From positions 1-40,587 of the forward strand of contig DXGC01000094.1 of assembly GCA_019114135.1 (NCBI GenBank): a stretch of 40,587 bases of DNA, written 5' to 3'. Positions 23,192 to 31,343 of the stretch are shown in pieces; position 1 is the stretch's first letter, and the number at the start of each line of letters is the position of its first letter. Source of the DNA: Candidatus Corynebacterium avicola. Its GTDB lineage: Bacteria > Actinomycetota > Actinomycetes > Mycobacteriales > Mycobacteriaceae. The position numbers and the translations under genes are program-made. The notes beneath the pieces are model-generated. The model had not been told where the DNA came from, searched no databases, and saw nothing but the letters and a program-made list of their open reading frames with translations.

Positions 23192-24788
23192 CTCCTTCTC
23201 CTCTCGTCTGTACCACCCCGGGCAGTCGTACACCGAACACCGCACCGGAGCCTTCTCCCCCGGCGTCGATCAGCCACAACTCCCCGCCGCGGCGTCGCAG
23301 AAGGTCGCGCGACAACGCCAGGCCGATGCCGTGGCCGTGCACCGGGTCGGGAGCATCGTCGTCCGTGGCTACCTCACCGCCGACACCCGGCCCGGAGTCG
23401 GCGACCACAAGGGTGAGGCTGTCCGCGTCCTGCAGCGCGGTGACCTCCACCCAGGGCCCGGCCTCGTCGCCGACTCCGGCAACCGCCGCGGTCATTGCAT
23501 TGTCCACCAGGTTGCCCAGCACCGTGGCGAGGTCCTCCACCGCACTGACCGGGGCGATTGTCCCGAACACCAGAGTGTCCTCCCCGATGCGCATGGTGAT
23601 GCCCTTTTCCGCCGCCTCGGTCGACTTCGCACCGAGGAAGGACTGCAGGAAGCTCTCGCTGAGCAGTTCGGAGTTCTCCAGCGGGAAGTCCACCGGACCG
23701 CGGTCGGCCATCTCCCCGAGGAAGTCGCGGGCGTCCGCGGTGCGTCCTGCGTCCAGCAGTCCGGCGGCGACATGGACCCGGTTGGCGAACTCGTGACGCT
23801 GCACCCGCAGCGCCCCGCCCATCGCCTGGACGGTCCCCAGCCGACGACTGAGCGTCTCGATGTCGGTCCGGTCACGCACGACGATGACGGTTCCCAGGTC
23901 ACGTCCGTCGCGACGCACCGGATGGGTGTCGAGGTAGAGCACCCGGTCGCCGCGGACAACCGGGGCCGCCGGGGCCGCATGGTCTACGTCATCCGGCAAC
24001 CCCAGTTCGGAGACTGGACGTCCGACCATGTCACCGCAGTCCAGCAGTTCCCTGGCCCGCGGGTTGATGACCTGCACAATCCCGTCGGTGTCCAGGGAGA
24101 GGACGCCGTCCTCCACCCCGTCCAGCACCGCCGACTGGGCGCGGACGAGTTCCGTCATCTCCTCCGGCTGCAGGCCGAGGGTGACGTGCTCCCACCGGCG
24201 ACGGATCAACAACGACGCCGCCACACCGAGCACCAGGGCGCCCACCGCGGCAGCGCCGACCCCGGTGAACAACCGGGGCAGGTCGTCGAAGACACCGGAC
24301 TGCCGGAAACCGACACTGATCCCGCCGACCGGGTTGTCGCCGTTCTCTGCACTCTCCCCCGGCGCGTATACCGGGGTCTTCGCCCTCGCCGACGGGCCCA
24401 GCGTCCCGGACTCCCAGGCGGTGACCTCCTCACCGCGCAGCACCGGTTCATAGTCGGTGCTGACGGTCTCCCCGAGACGATCCGGTTCCGGGTGGGCCTG
24501 GCGGATGCCGTGGTCGTCGGAGACCACCACGAAGAGTGCCCCGGTTCGCGCCGTGGCGTCCTCGGCATAGCGCTGGAGGTCACTGTCGACGGACGGTTCC
24601 CTGTCCTCGGCGAGGGACTCACGGACCTGCGGGGACGTCGCGACGCTGCGGGCGATGCCCATGGCGGTGGTCGCCGCCTCGTCCCGGAGCCGGTCGTAGG
24701 CGATCCAGCAGAAGACGCCGGTGCACACCGCGACGACCGTGACGACGGTCGCCAGCTGCAGCAGCAGGACGCGGGTGGAGTAACGCAC
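23160..24788 (-). CDS. citA: CitA/DcuS-type sensor histidine kinase
   Basis: The 542-residue kinase has a first transmembrane helix at about residues 7-30 (VLLLQLATVVTVVAVCTGVF). An extracytoplasmic PAS-like sensor domain to about residue 165 and a second helix near 170-190 (GVGAAAVGALVLGVAASLL) follow, then a cytoplasmic PAS domain (VLDGVEDGVLSLDTDG) and the catalytic core. His at about 331 in QRHEFANRVHV is the phosphorylated residue in the CitA-style H-box. ATP-site boxes are GNLVDNAMTAA, DSGPGVGG and GHGIGLAL. The GTG start at 24788 is chosen because it immediately precedes the first membrane helix; the open frame runs further into the divergent gene. Citrate is the likely signal. Confidence 0.9.
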   Translation of the reverse strand: MRYSTRVLLLQLATVVTVVAVCTGVFCWIAYDRLRDEAATTAMGIARSVATSPQVRESLAEDREPSVDSDLQRYAEDATARTGALFVVVSDDHGIRQAHPEPDRLGETVSTDYEPVLRGEEVTAWESGTLGPSARAKTPVYAPGESAENGDNPVGGISVGFRQSGVFDDLPRLFTGVGAAAVGALVLGVAASLLIRRRWEHVTLGLQPEEMTELVRAQSAVLDGVEDGVLSLDTDGIVQVINPRARELLDCGDMVGRPVSELGLPDDVDHAAPAAPVVRGDRVLYLDTHPVRRDGRDLGTVIVVRDRTDIETLSRRLGTVQAMGGALRVQRHEFANRVHVAAGLLDAGRTADARDFLGEMADRGPVDFPLENSELLSESFLQSFLGAKSTEAAEKGITMRIGEDTLVFGTIAPVSAVEDLATVLGNLVDNAMTAAVAGVGDEAGPWVEVTALQDADSLTLVVADSGPGVGGEVATDDDAPDPVHGHGIGLALSRDLLRRRGGELWLIDAGGEGSGAVFGVRLPGVVQTRGEGDDGDGSDDGK

Positions 24789-24822
24789 CTCACAGACTCT
24801 ACGCCAGGCACACCGGCGTGAG

Positions 24823-24874
24823 CACAACGCGCACAATGCCACGTGTGCACACAACGCCGGGCAATGCACACAAG
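24823..24874. promoter_or_regulatory. Repeated CACA(CA)A motifs in the citAB/citrate-carrier divergent region
   Basis: CACAAC (24823), CACAAT (24832), TGCACACAAC (24846-24855) and TGCACACAAG (24865-24874) occur in the same orientation. The third overlaps the 10-bp palindrome GTGTGCACAC (24843-24852). This cluster between divergent genes is the natural place for CitB binding; the match is inferred, not known. Confidence 0.45.
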
Positions 24875-24937
24875 CGCGACGTGTGGTGGGGGTCACTCCT
24901 ACGGTGTCGGTATTCCTTCCGTCACTACACATTTCCC

Positions 24938-24944
24938 AAGGAGG
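24938..24944 (+). promoter_or_regulatory. Ribosome binding site fixing the citrate-carrier start
   Basis: AAGGAGG lies 5 nt before GTG 24950. The open frame extends 44 codons upstream, but no good site precedes any of those codons. Confidence 0.8.
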
Positions 24945-24949
24945 CCCCG

Positions 24950-26389
24950 GTGTCAGCCACAGACATCCTCGTGCTCGCCGAAGATGCCAGCTACGAGCTG
25001 AGCCACACACCGTCGGACGGCATCCTCGTCGCCCTCGGCTTTGCCATGATCCTGACGTTCATGGCGCTGATCATGACCGGTCGGATGACACCGATGCTGG
25101 CCCTGATCCTGGTACCCACCGTCTTCGGTCTGATCGGCGGCGCCGGCCTCGGCCTCGGCGACATGGTCATCGACGCGGTCATGGACATGGCCCCTACGGC
25201 CGCCCTGCTGATGTTCGCGATCATGTACTTCGGGATCATGATCGACGTGGGCCTCTTCGACCCGCTGATCCGCGTCATCACCCGGGTGCTGGGCAATGAC
25301 CCGGCGAAGATCGTCCTCGGTACCGCGATTCTCGCCGGTGCGGTCTCCCTCGACGGCGACGGTTCCACCACCTACATCATCACCACCTCGGCGATGCTGC
25401 CGCTCTACCTGCGCCTCGGGATGAGCCCGGTCGTGCTGACCTGTGTCGCCGGCCTGATCAACGGCACGATCAACATCCTGCCGTGGGGCGGCCCGACCGT
25501 CCGCGCCGCCGCCGCCCTGGGCCTGGAGCCTTCCGAGGTCTTCGTCCCGATGATCCCCTCCCTCATCGCCGGCGTGGTCGTCTGCCTCGGCTTCGCCTGG
25601 CTGCTGGGTCTCGCCGAGCGTAAGCGCCTCGGAATGGTGTCCGTGGACGACAGGGCGACCGTCGCCGCAGGTTCCGGCGGTGGCGCCGACTCCGGAAACG
25701 ACAACGCCAGTGGCAATGACTCCTCGTTCGGTTCCTCCATGCTCGACCCGGACCGTCCCACCCTGCGCCCCAAGCTGATCTGGTTCAACTTCGTTCTGAC
25801 CGCGATCGTGATGGTCCTGCTTGTCCTCGACATCTTCCCGCTGGCCTTCGTCTTCATGGTCGGTGCGTCGATCGCCCTGGTGGTCAACTTCCCGCAGATC
25901 AAGGACCAGGCCCAGGCCGTCGCGTCCCACTCGAGCTCGATCGTCGCCGTCTCCGGCATGGTCTTCGCCGCTGCCACCCTGGTCGGCGTCCTGAACGGCA
26001 CCGGCATGGTGGACGCCATGGCGGAGTGGGTGACCACGGTCATCCCGGATTCCCTCGGTGGCTACCTCGCCCCGATCACCGGTCTGCTGTCGATGCCCTT
26101 CACCTTCTTCATGTCCAACGACGCCTTCTACTTCGGCGTCCTGCCCGTCCTGGCCGAGAGTGCGTCCCACTACGGCATCGAGCCCTTGCAGATGGCCCAG
26201 GCATCGATCACCGGCCAGCCGGTGCACATGCAGTCCCCGCTGGTGCCTGCAATCCTGCTGCTGGTCTCCCTGGCCAACGTCGGCCTCGGTGAGCACCACC
26301 GCAAGGTCCTGTGGCGTGCGATCGTCGTCTCCCTGGTCATGCTGGCCGTGGCCATCCTCTTCGGCGTCATCCCCTTCTACACCGGGTAG
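24950..26389 (+). CDS. citH: CitMHS family citrate:cation symporter
   Basis: The 479-residue integral membrane protein matches the CitMHS family, which imports citrate complexed with Mg2+ or Ca2+. It has about 12 hydrophobic segments, including DGILVALGFAMILTFMALIM and DMAPTAALLMFAIMYFGIMI, the GDGSTTYIITTSAML motif, CVAGLINGTINILPWGGP and the C-terminal SPLVPAILLLVSLANVGLGE. A hydrophilic Gly/Asn/Ser-rich loop (AAGSGGGADSGNDNASGN) sits in the middle. The GTG start is set by AAGGAGG. Divergence from a CitA/CitB-type pair indicates citrate-induced expression. The name follows the C. glutamicum CitAB target citH; cation preference cannot be told. Confidence 0.9.
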   Translation: MSATDILVLAEDASYELSHTPSDGILVALGFAMILTFMALIMTGRMTPMLALILVPTVFGLIGGAGLGLGDMVIDAVMDMAPTAALLMFAIMYFGIMIDVGLFDPLIRVITRVLGNDPAKIVLGTAILAGAVSLDGDGSTTYIITTSAMLPLYLRLGMSPVVLTCVAGLINGTINILPWGGPTVRAAAALGLEPSEVFVPMIPSLIAGVVVCLGFAWLLGLAERKRLGMVSVDDRATVAAGSGGGADSGNDNASGNDSSFGSSMLDPDRPTLRPKLIWFNFVLTAIVMVLLVLDIFPLAFVFMVGASIALVVNFPQIKDQAQAVASHSSSIVAVSGMVFAAATLVGVLNGTGMVDAMAEWVTTVIPDSLGGYLAPITGLLSMPFTFFMSNDAFYFGVLPVLAESASHYGIEPLQMAQASITGQPVHMQSPLVPAILLLVSLANVGLGEHHRKVLWRAIVVSLVMLAVAILFGVIPFYTG

Positions 26390-26399
26390 TTTTCGCCGG

Positions 26400-26405
26400 T
26401 AACCT
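26400..26405 (+). promoter_or_regulatory. -10 box, leaderless dehydrogenase transcript
   Basis: TAACCT lies 7 nt before the ATG at 26413, downstream of the carrier stop. Confidence 0.4.
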
Positions 26406-26412
26406 GGCGGCC

Positions 26413-27324
26413 ATGAGCGAACTCACCACAGTCACCGTGCTGGGCACCGGCGTGCTCGGCTCCCAGATCGTCATGCAGGCCGCCTACGCGGGGAAGGACG
26501 TCGTCGCCTACGACATCTCCCAGGAACTCCTCGACAAGCTCCCCGAGCGGTGGGACTGGATGCGTGCCCACTACGAGCGGGACCTGGAGAACTTCTCCGA
26601 CAAGGACTTCGACTCCGCCGTCGGGCGTATCACCACCTCCACCGACCTGGCCCAGGCCGTCGGCTCCGCGGACGTCGTCATCGAGGCCATCCCGGAGAAC
26701 CTGGACCTGAAGAAGAAGGTCTGGGCCGAGGTCGGGGCTGCCGTCCCGGACCACGCGATCCTGCTGACCAACTCCTCCTCCCTGCGCCCGTCCGACTTCG
26801 CCGATGCCACCGGTCATCCGGACCGCTTCCTGGCGTTGCACTTCGCCAACATGGTCTGGCGGCAGAACACCGGCGAGGTCATGGCCACCCCATCGACCGA
26901 CAAGGCCATCTTCGAGCGGACCGTGGAGTTTGCCCGGGAGATCAACCTGCAGCCCTTCCCGGTGCACAAGGAGGTGCCCGGGTACGTGCTCAACAGCCTG
27001 TTGATCCCGTGGTTGGACGCAGCGGCCGGCCTCTACGCCAACGAGGTCGCCAACCCCGAGGTCATCGACAAGGACTGGAAGCTCTCCACCGGTTCACCCA
27101 AGGGCCCCTTCGAGATCTACGACATCGTCGGATTCAATGTCGCGGTGAACATCGCCCGCACCAACCCGAACGCCTCTGATGCGAAGAAGAGGTTCGCCGA
27201 CCTACTGGAGGAGCGGGGTATCAACCAGGGCAAGGCCGGGCTCGCCGACGGTGCCGGCTTCTACGAGTACGACGAGAACGGCAACGTCGAACGCGCCAAC
27301 CCGGACTGGGTCATCTACGAGTAG
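26413..27324 (+). CDS. 3-hydroxyacyl-CoA dehydrogenase NAD-binding family, atypical active site
   Basis: The 303-residue protein has the N-terminal Rossmann motif VTVLGTGVLGSQIVMQAA, a DVVIEAIPENLDLKKKVW segment and TNSSSLRPSDF. A C-terminal domain (VPGYVLNSLLIPWLD, then GSPKGPFEIYDIVG) follows. The His that starts the usual HFFNPVP block is kept (ALHFANMVW), and a Glu follows (TGEVMATPS), but the FNP turn is replaced by ANM. The catalytic dyad seems intact while the substrate pocket differs from the enzyme at 6454-7308. It likely oxidises a hydroxyacyl or related beta-hydroxyacid substrate with NAD. No pathway neighbour is evident. Confidence 0.85.
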   Translation: MSELTTVTVLGTGVLGSQIVMQAAYAGKDVVAYDISQELLDKLPERWDWMRAHYERDLENFSDKDFDSAVGRITTSTDLAQAVGSADVVIEAIPENLDLKKKVWAEVGAAVPDHAILLTNSSSLRPSDFADATGHPDRFLALHFANMVWRQNTGEVMATPSTDKAIFERTVEFAREINLQPFPVHKEVPGYVLNSLLIPWLDAAAGLYANEVANPEVIDKDWKLSTGSPKGPFEIYDIVGFNVAVNIARTNPNASDAKKRFADLLEERGINQGKAGLADGAGFYEYDENGNVERANPDWVIYE

Positions 27325-27346
27325 GGAGCCTCCGAGGTCCGGGTGA

Positions 27347-29104
27347 CTAGTACACCGTCTTCGACCGGTCCAGCTCCCCGCCCGCCTGGCGGACCCCCGG
27401 GTCACCAGCCGCAGTCTGGTAGCTGGTTGCGTAGGTGACACCGGCGTCGGGGCTCAGGATATCGCCGTACAGCCAGTCGACCTGGGTGCGGTTGTGGTCG
27501 ATGTCGACGACCATGTGGCCGTGGCGGGTGAAGTCGATGTACTTGTACCAGGAGTCGACCTCCTTGAGGATCTTCTCCCCCAGGCTCAACACCTCCTCGA
27601 TGGCTGGCTTCAGCTCCGGTGCCGGGGCGATGGAGTCGTAGGCACTCGCGGCAGTGACCGAGGGAGTGATGAACTCTGCGGCCGCCACGGTTTTGTCGCG
27701 TCCCAACCGGTAGGAGCCTGCGTCCGCGGGGATGTCAGCAGCCCAGGAGGAGTGGATGTCGCCGGTGAGGAAGACGACGTTGCCTTCGCCGCGGTTGTTG
27801 CGCTCGGCGATGAGGTCCACGATCCGCTGACGTTCGGCCATGTAGCCGTCCCACTGGTCGGCGTTGAGCGCGATGCCGTCGTTCGGCAGGCCGATCTGCT
27901 TCACCAGCCAGTCGTGCACCCGCGGGTCCAGGGTGTTCGGCAGGGTCATGGGCGCGAACATGACCGAGTTGCCGATGACCTGCCAGGTCGTCGGAGAGGT
28001 GTTCAGCACGTCGGCGAACCAGTCGAACTGGGTGCGTCCCATCATGGTGCGCTCGTCCTTGCCGACCGAGCGCAGGTAGTCCGGGTCAGCGGGCACCCCG
28101 GACTCGGACTCGCTGAGCAGCACCTGGGCGTCACGGTAGGTACGCAGGTCCGGCAGGATCAGCTCGAAGAGGGTGCCGTAGCGCAGGTGCCGGTACAGGT
28201 GGCGGGCGTCATTGGTACCGAAACCCTCGCCGGCGCGCACCGGCATCCACTCGTAGTAGGCGCGGGTGGCGTCCTGCTTCACCGCGGCGTAGTCGGGGTA
28301 GTTCGAGTCGCCGGTGGCGCCGTCGCGCCAGGCGTTGTCGTAGAACTCGTGGTCGTCCCAGATACAGATCATCGGCTTGGCGGCGTGCAGGTCGGCCAGG
28401 TCCGGGTCTTTCCGGTAGTGCCCCTGCCGGATGCGGTAGTCGGTCAGGGTGGTGGTCCGGTTGGACGGCGCGGTCTGGCGCACGATCTCGTCGTAGGCGG
28501 CACCGTATTCGCCGGTCTCGTACTCGTAGGTGTAGTCGCCGAGGTGCAGGACGAACTCCACGTCGTCGCGCTCGGCGAGCGCACGGTAGGCACGGAAGTA
28601 GCCGGCCTCGTAGTTCGAGCAGGACACCACACCGAAGCGCAGGCGACCGGGGTCGTCCCCGTCGGCCGGTGCGGTACGGGTGCGTCCGACACGCGAGGAC
28701 GCACCGTCCGCCGGTCCGCCGACGACGGTGAAACGGTAGTGGTAGGTGGTCGCCGGGGACAGGCCGGTGACGTCGACCTTCACCGTGTGGTCCCGGTCGG
28801 TGTCGGTGGTGAGGGTGCCGGACGCGACGGACGAATCGAAGTCCGGCGAAGTGCCGACCTCCCAGTGCACCTCGGTGGGCTCCCCTGCCCCGGATCCCGG
28901 GGTGGCGTCGGCGGTGGGGGTCACCCGGGTCCAGATCACGACGCTGTCGGATCGGGGGTCACCCGAGGCGACGGAGTGGGCGAAGACCTCGTCCGACCGT
29001 CCTGCCCCGGTGGCTACCCCGGCGGACGCTTGCCCGACGAACCGTGCGGCGACGACGCCGGCCCCTCCTGCTGCTGCACCTGCCAGGAAACGGCGGCGTT
29101 TCAT
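27347..29104 (-). CDS. phoD: TAT-exported PhoD family alkaline phosphatase
   Basis: The 585-residue precursor begins with a TAT signal peptide (MKRRRFLAGAAAGGAGVVAA; a twin-arginine RRRF motif). A PhoD N-terminal domain (FAHSVASGDPRSDSVVIWTR) precedes the metallophosphatase core. Metal-binding motifs are visible: VVSCSNYEAGYF, LHLGDYTYEYE, IWDDHEFYDN, VIGNSVMFAP and FLTGDIHSSW. PhoD enzymes are Fe/Ca-dependent phosphomono- and diesterases that liberate phosphate outside the cell. The ATG follows GAGGAG by about 7 nt. A GTTCA direct-repeat box with 11-bp period lies 110-127 bp upstream, so control by phosphate limitation is likely. Confidence 0.93.
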   Translation of the reverse strand: MKRRRFLAGAAAGGAGVVAARFVGQASAGVATGAGRSDEVFAHSVASGDPRSDSVVIWTRVTPTADATPGSGAGEPTEVHWEVGTSPDFDSSVASGTLTTDTDRDHTVKVDVTGLSPATTYHYRFTVVGGPADGASSRVGRTRTAPADGDDPGRLRFGVVSCSNYEAGYFRAYRALAERDDVEFVLHLGDYTYEYETGEYGAAYDEIVRQTAPSNRTTTLTDYRIRQGHYRKDPDLADLHAAKPMICIWDDHEFYDNAWRDGATGDSNYPDYAAVKQDATRAYYEWMPVRAGEGFGTNDARHLYRHLRYGTLFELILPDLRTYRDAQVLLSESESGVPADPDYLRSVGKDERTMMGRTQFDWFADVLNTSPTTWQVIGNSVMFAPMTLPNTLDPRVHDWLVKQIGLPNDGIALNADQWDGYMAERQRIVDLIAERNNRGEGNVVFLTGDIHSSWAADIPADAGSYRLGRDKTVAAAEFITPSVTAASAYDSIAPAPELKPAIEEVLSLGEKILKEVDSWYKYIDFTRHGHMVVDIDHNRTQVDWLYGDILSPDAGVTYATSYQTAAGDPGVRQAGGELDRSKTVY

Positions 29105-29212
29105 TGAAGTTCTCCTCGGTGACGTCTGTGGATCATGACGTCACGTGAGCCTATCGGTGCCCACCGGGGTTTGCCGGATAAGCCGCCTGCGACAACGCAA
29201 TCGTCAGCAGGT

Positions 29213-29231
29213 GTTCATTCGGGGTTCACCC
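29213..29231 (-). promoter_or_regulatory. PHO-box-like direct repeat upstream of phoD
   Basis: On the + strand, GTTCATTC (29213-29220) and GTTCACCC (29224-29231) are two 8-bp units separated by 3 bp (period 11). Read toward phoD they are GGGTGAAC and GAATGAAC. Phosphate-response regulators of actinobacteria bind 11-bp-period GTTCA-type repeats. The site overlaps the stop codon of the next gene and lies about 110 bp upstream of the phoD start. Confidence 0.5.
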
Positions 29232-29854
29232 TAGATCAGGGAGTAGTCCTTCTGTGTCAGTCGTGCGGTGACCCCGTCGACGGTGATGGTCGCTGCTTCG
29301 TCGTCAGTGAGGTCGACGACGAAGCGGTCACCGACGCGGGTGATCGTGTTCGGCTCGAGCTCGCCGACCAGGTTGACGCCGGCCGCGTTGCCCAGCAGGG
29401 CGTAGAGCTCAGGGTCGCCGCCCTTGCGGTAGGCCACCCCGTTGGCGTCGCCGCCGCGGGTGGCCGGCCACCCGGTGTCGACATTGGCCTGGCAGCCCCA
29501 GTCGAAGCCGTCGGCTTCCTGGGAGTCCCGGAACATACAGGTGAGTGAGGTCCCGTCGCCCATGGTGACGGTGTAGTCGCCCAGCTCGACCTGGTTCACC
29601 TCCGGCTCCTGCTCCTGCTGCTCCGACTGAGGTGCGGGGGACGGTGCCGGCGCAGCGTCGCCGGCGGTGGGGTCCGGAGCAGCATCGTCAGAGTCGGAGC
29701 CCTCGTCGGAACTCGACAGCGCCGCGTTGACGTGGTCGTCCTCCACGGTCGGATCGTCCGATCCGGAGCTGCAGGAGGCCAGCCCCATCCCCAACGCGAC
29801 CGCGACGGCGGCTGCAGCGGTGGTGACGGTAGCGGGTCGGTGTGTACGACTCAC
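29231..29854 (-). CDS. Lipoprotein of unknown function
   Basis: The 207-residue precursor has a lipoprotein signal peptide (VTTAAAAVAVALGMGL) and lipobox LASC. An Asp/Ser/Pro/Ala-rich linker (about residues 30-80) and a small C-terminal domain (VNQVELGDYTVTMGDGTSLT to RLTQKDYSLI) follow. Two Cys of the mature domain (CMFRDS, WGCQ) could form a disulfide. The GTG start follows TGAGG by about 8 nt. It lies directly upstream of phoD on the same strand, but a PHO-like box and probable promoter separate them, so co-transcription is uncertain. I do not recognise a named family. Confidence 0.8.
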   Translation of the reverse strand: MSRTHRPATVTTAAAAVAVALGMGLASCSSGSDDPTVEDDHVNAALSSSDEGSDSDDAAPDPTAGDAAPAPSPAPQSEQQEQEPEVNQVELGDYTVTMGDGTSLTCMFRDSQEADGFDWGCQANVDTGWPATRGGDANGVAYRKGGDPELYALLGNAAGVNLVGELEPNTITRVGDRFVVDLTDDEAATITVDGVTARLTQKDYSLI

Positions 29855-29962
29855 AGCAGGGCCTCATTCCTCAGATGAATTTCTGTGTCTCCCCTCCACC
29901 GTGCCATGTTACGAGAGTTAATGGAAGTGGAGAGAGTGATACGAAGACGCTCAGGAACCGGG

Positions 29963-29968
29963 TATGAT
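29963..29968 (+). promoter_or_regulatory. -10 box, leaderless membrane-protein transcript
   Basis: TATGAT lies 8 nt before the ATG at 29977. Confidence 0.45.
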
Positions 29969-29976
29969 CATCGTCC

Positions 29977-30687
29977 ATGTCCGCATCAGAACAGTCAGGC
30001 TGGGCGCTGGAGCAGTTGCGGGAATACAGTGAAAAGCAACGAAGCACAGGCGCGGCTGCTTACTTATGGCCCGTACTTCTCATCCTGGCCTCCGTCGCAT
30101 TCGGTCTGTGGATGTTCGACGACCGACTCGATGACGGTGCAGGGATACGGAAAGCTCTGCTCACCGGGATGCTCTGCTTCTTCACTGCCTGGTGGATGGG
30201 AAACTTCACTTTTACGGCCACACTGCTCCCGACGGCCCCGTCCAGGGTCACCGTCAACGGCTTTGACGTATCCATATTCCGCCGCGGGAGTCTGCTCAAC
30301 GCCCTCCCGATGGTCGGCTTCCTGTCACTGAGCACTAGTCTGCTCGTGTACACGTTGGTGACCGATCCGCTGAGCTCCCTGGAGCGGTTGGGCTTGCTGG
30401 TGGGCTCGCTGCTCTTCTTCGCGATGGCGGTTGGACGCATCGTCTCCGAACTGGGCGAGACACGTCTGACGGTGACGGATTCAGAGGTGGCGTTCCACTC
30501 GGGCCTGCTCCGTTCCTTCTCGATCGGCCTCAGAAGGTGTACGGGTGTCAGTGTCATGTCGTTCCGTGCCGGCCAGATGGTGGCGCTGTCGGAGTCCGGT
30601 CGTCGAGGGAGCCGCATGATTCAACCGTCCGCCTTCCCCGACATCAACATGGGAATCGTCAAGGCACTGATCCACGAGCGTCAGTGA
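29977..30687 (+). CDS. Hypothetical membrane protein, orphan and less GC-rich
   Basis: The 236-residue protein has about four transmembrane segments (AAYLWPVLLILASVAFGLWM, LLTGMLCFFTAWWMGNFTF, NALPMVGFLSLSTSLLVYTL and LGLLVGSLLFFAMAVGRIV). A soluble C-terminal part (ETRLTVTDSEVAFHSGLLR, then SFRAGQMVALSESGRRGSRM) resembles a PH-like fold of the kind seen in bacterial membrane-anchored PH domains; that is a guess from pattern. Base composition and third-codon use are more AT-rich than in neighbours, hinting at later acquisition. A -10 box lies 8 nt upstream of the ATG. Its stop overlaps the convergent methyltransferase gene by 7 nt. Confidence 0.72.
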   Translation: MSASEQSGWALEQLREYSEKQRSTGAAAYLWPVLLILASVAFGLWMFDDRLDDGAGIRKALLTGMLCFFTAWWMGNFTFTATLLPTAPSRVTVNGFDVSIFRRGSLLNALPMVGFLSLSTSLLVYTLVTDPLSSLERLGLLVGSLLFFAMAVGRIVSELGETRLTVTDSEVAFHSGLLRSFSIGLRRCTGVSVMSFRAGQMVALSESGRRGSRMIQPSAFPDINMGIVKALIHERQ

Positions 30688-31316
30688 TCCCGTACGACGA
30701 GGGGGACGAAGCGGTACAGGCCGTGTTCGGAGACCTCGACCATCCCGGTTCCCCCGGCGGATTTCTCGACCCTGGTCATCATCCCGTCGACCGGACAGAC
30801 GAGCACCCCGCCGTCGGCGAGCTGGTCGATGAGCTCCTGCGGGACGCTGCCCTCGGCATCCGCCGAGACCAGGATCCGGTCGTACGGGGAACCTTCGGGA
30901 TGTCCCAGCACCCCCTCCGTCGCCTGCACGATGGTGGCATTGTCGACCGCCCTGCCCCTCAGCGTCTCCCGGGAACGCTCCACCAGATCGGGAAGCAGTT
31001 CGACTCCGGTGACCGTGCCGTCCCCCACAAGCTCCGCGAGGATCGCCGTCGTCCACCCCGACCCCGAACCGACGTCCAGGACGCTGTCTCCGGGACACGG
31101 GTCGAGCAGCTCCAGCATGTTGCGCACGGTGGTCGGCTGGGAACAGGTCGATCCCCCACCGATGGGCAATGCGGCGTCGAACCCAGCACTCCCCTTCTGC
31201 CCGTCAGGCAGGAAGTCCTCACGGACGACGGATCGCATGGCCTCGTCGATGCGGCTCATAAGGTCGATCGCGGTCCTTCCACCGTGGTCGGTGTCTCCGA
31301 TGCGCGGAGTGGTCAC
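30681..31316 (-). CDS. Protein-L-isoaspartate O-methyltransferase-like protein
   Basis: The 211-residue protein matches the PCMT family, which methylates L-isoaspartyl residues with S-adenosylmethionine to start repair of aged proteins. Seen are AALPIGGGSTCSQPTTVRNM (the usual ISQPYTVA block) and the SAM-binding motif DSVLDVGSGSGWTTAILAEL. GTVTGVELLPDLVERSR and YDRILVSADAEGSVP follow. The GTG start at 31316 has no strong Shine-Dalgarno; it lies 27 nt after the ohr-like gene on the same strand, so the two probably form an operon. Its 3' end overlaps the convergent membrane-protein gene by 7 nt. Confidence 0.85.
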   Translation of the reverse strand: MTTPRIGDTDHGGRTAIDLMSRIDEAMRSVVREDFLPDGQKGSAGFDAALPIGGGSTCSQPTTVRNMLELLDPCPGDSVLDVGSGSGWTTAILAELVGDGTVTGVELLPDLVERSRETLRGRAVDNATIVQATEGVLGHPEGSPYDRILVSADAEGSVPQELIDQLADGGVLVCPVDGMMTRVEKSAGGTGMVEVSEHGLYRFVPLVVRDH

Positions 31317-31343
31317 CGACCGGACGCTTGAGTTTTCCGGCTG

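Noticed and set aside
24953..26299. Long - strand open frame opposite the citrate carrier, rich in Asp, Gly and His
   Set aside because: It is a shadow frame of the carrier gene; no protein-like motifs.
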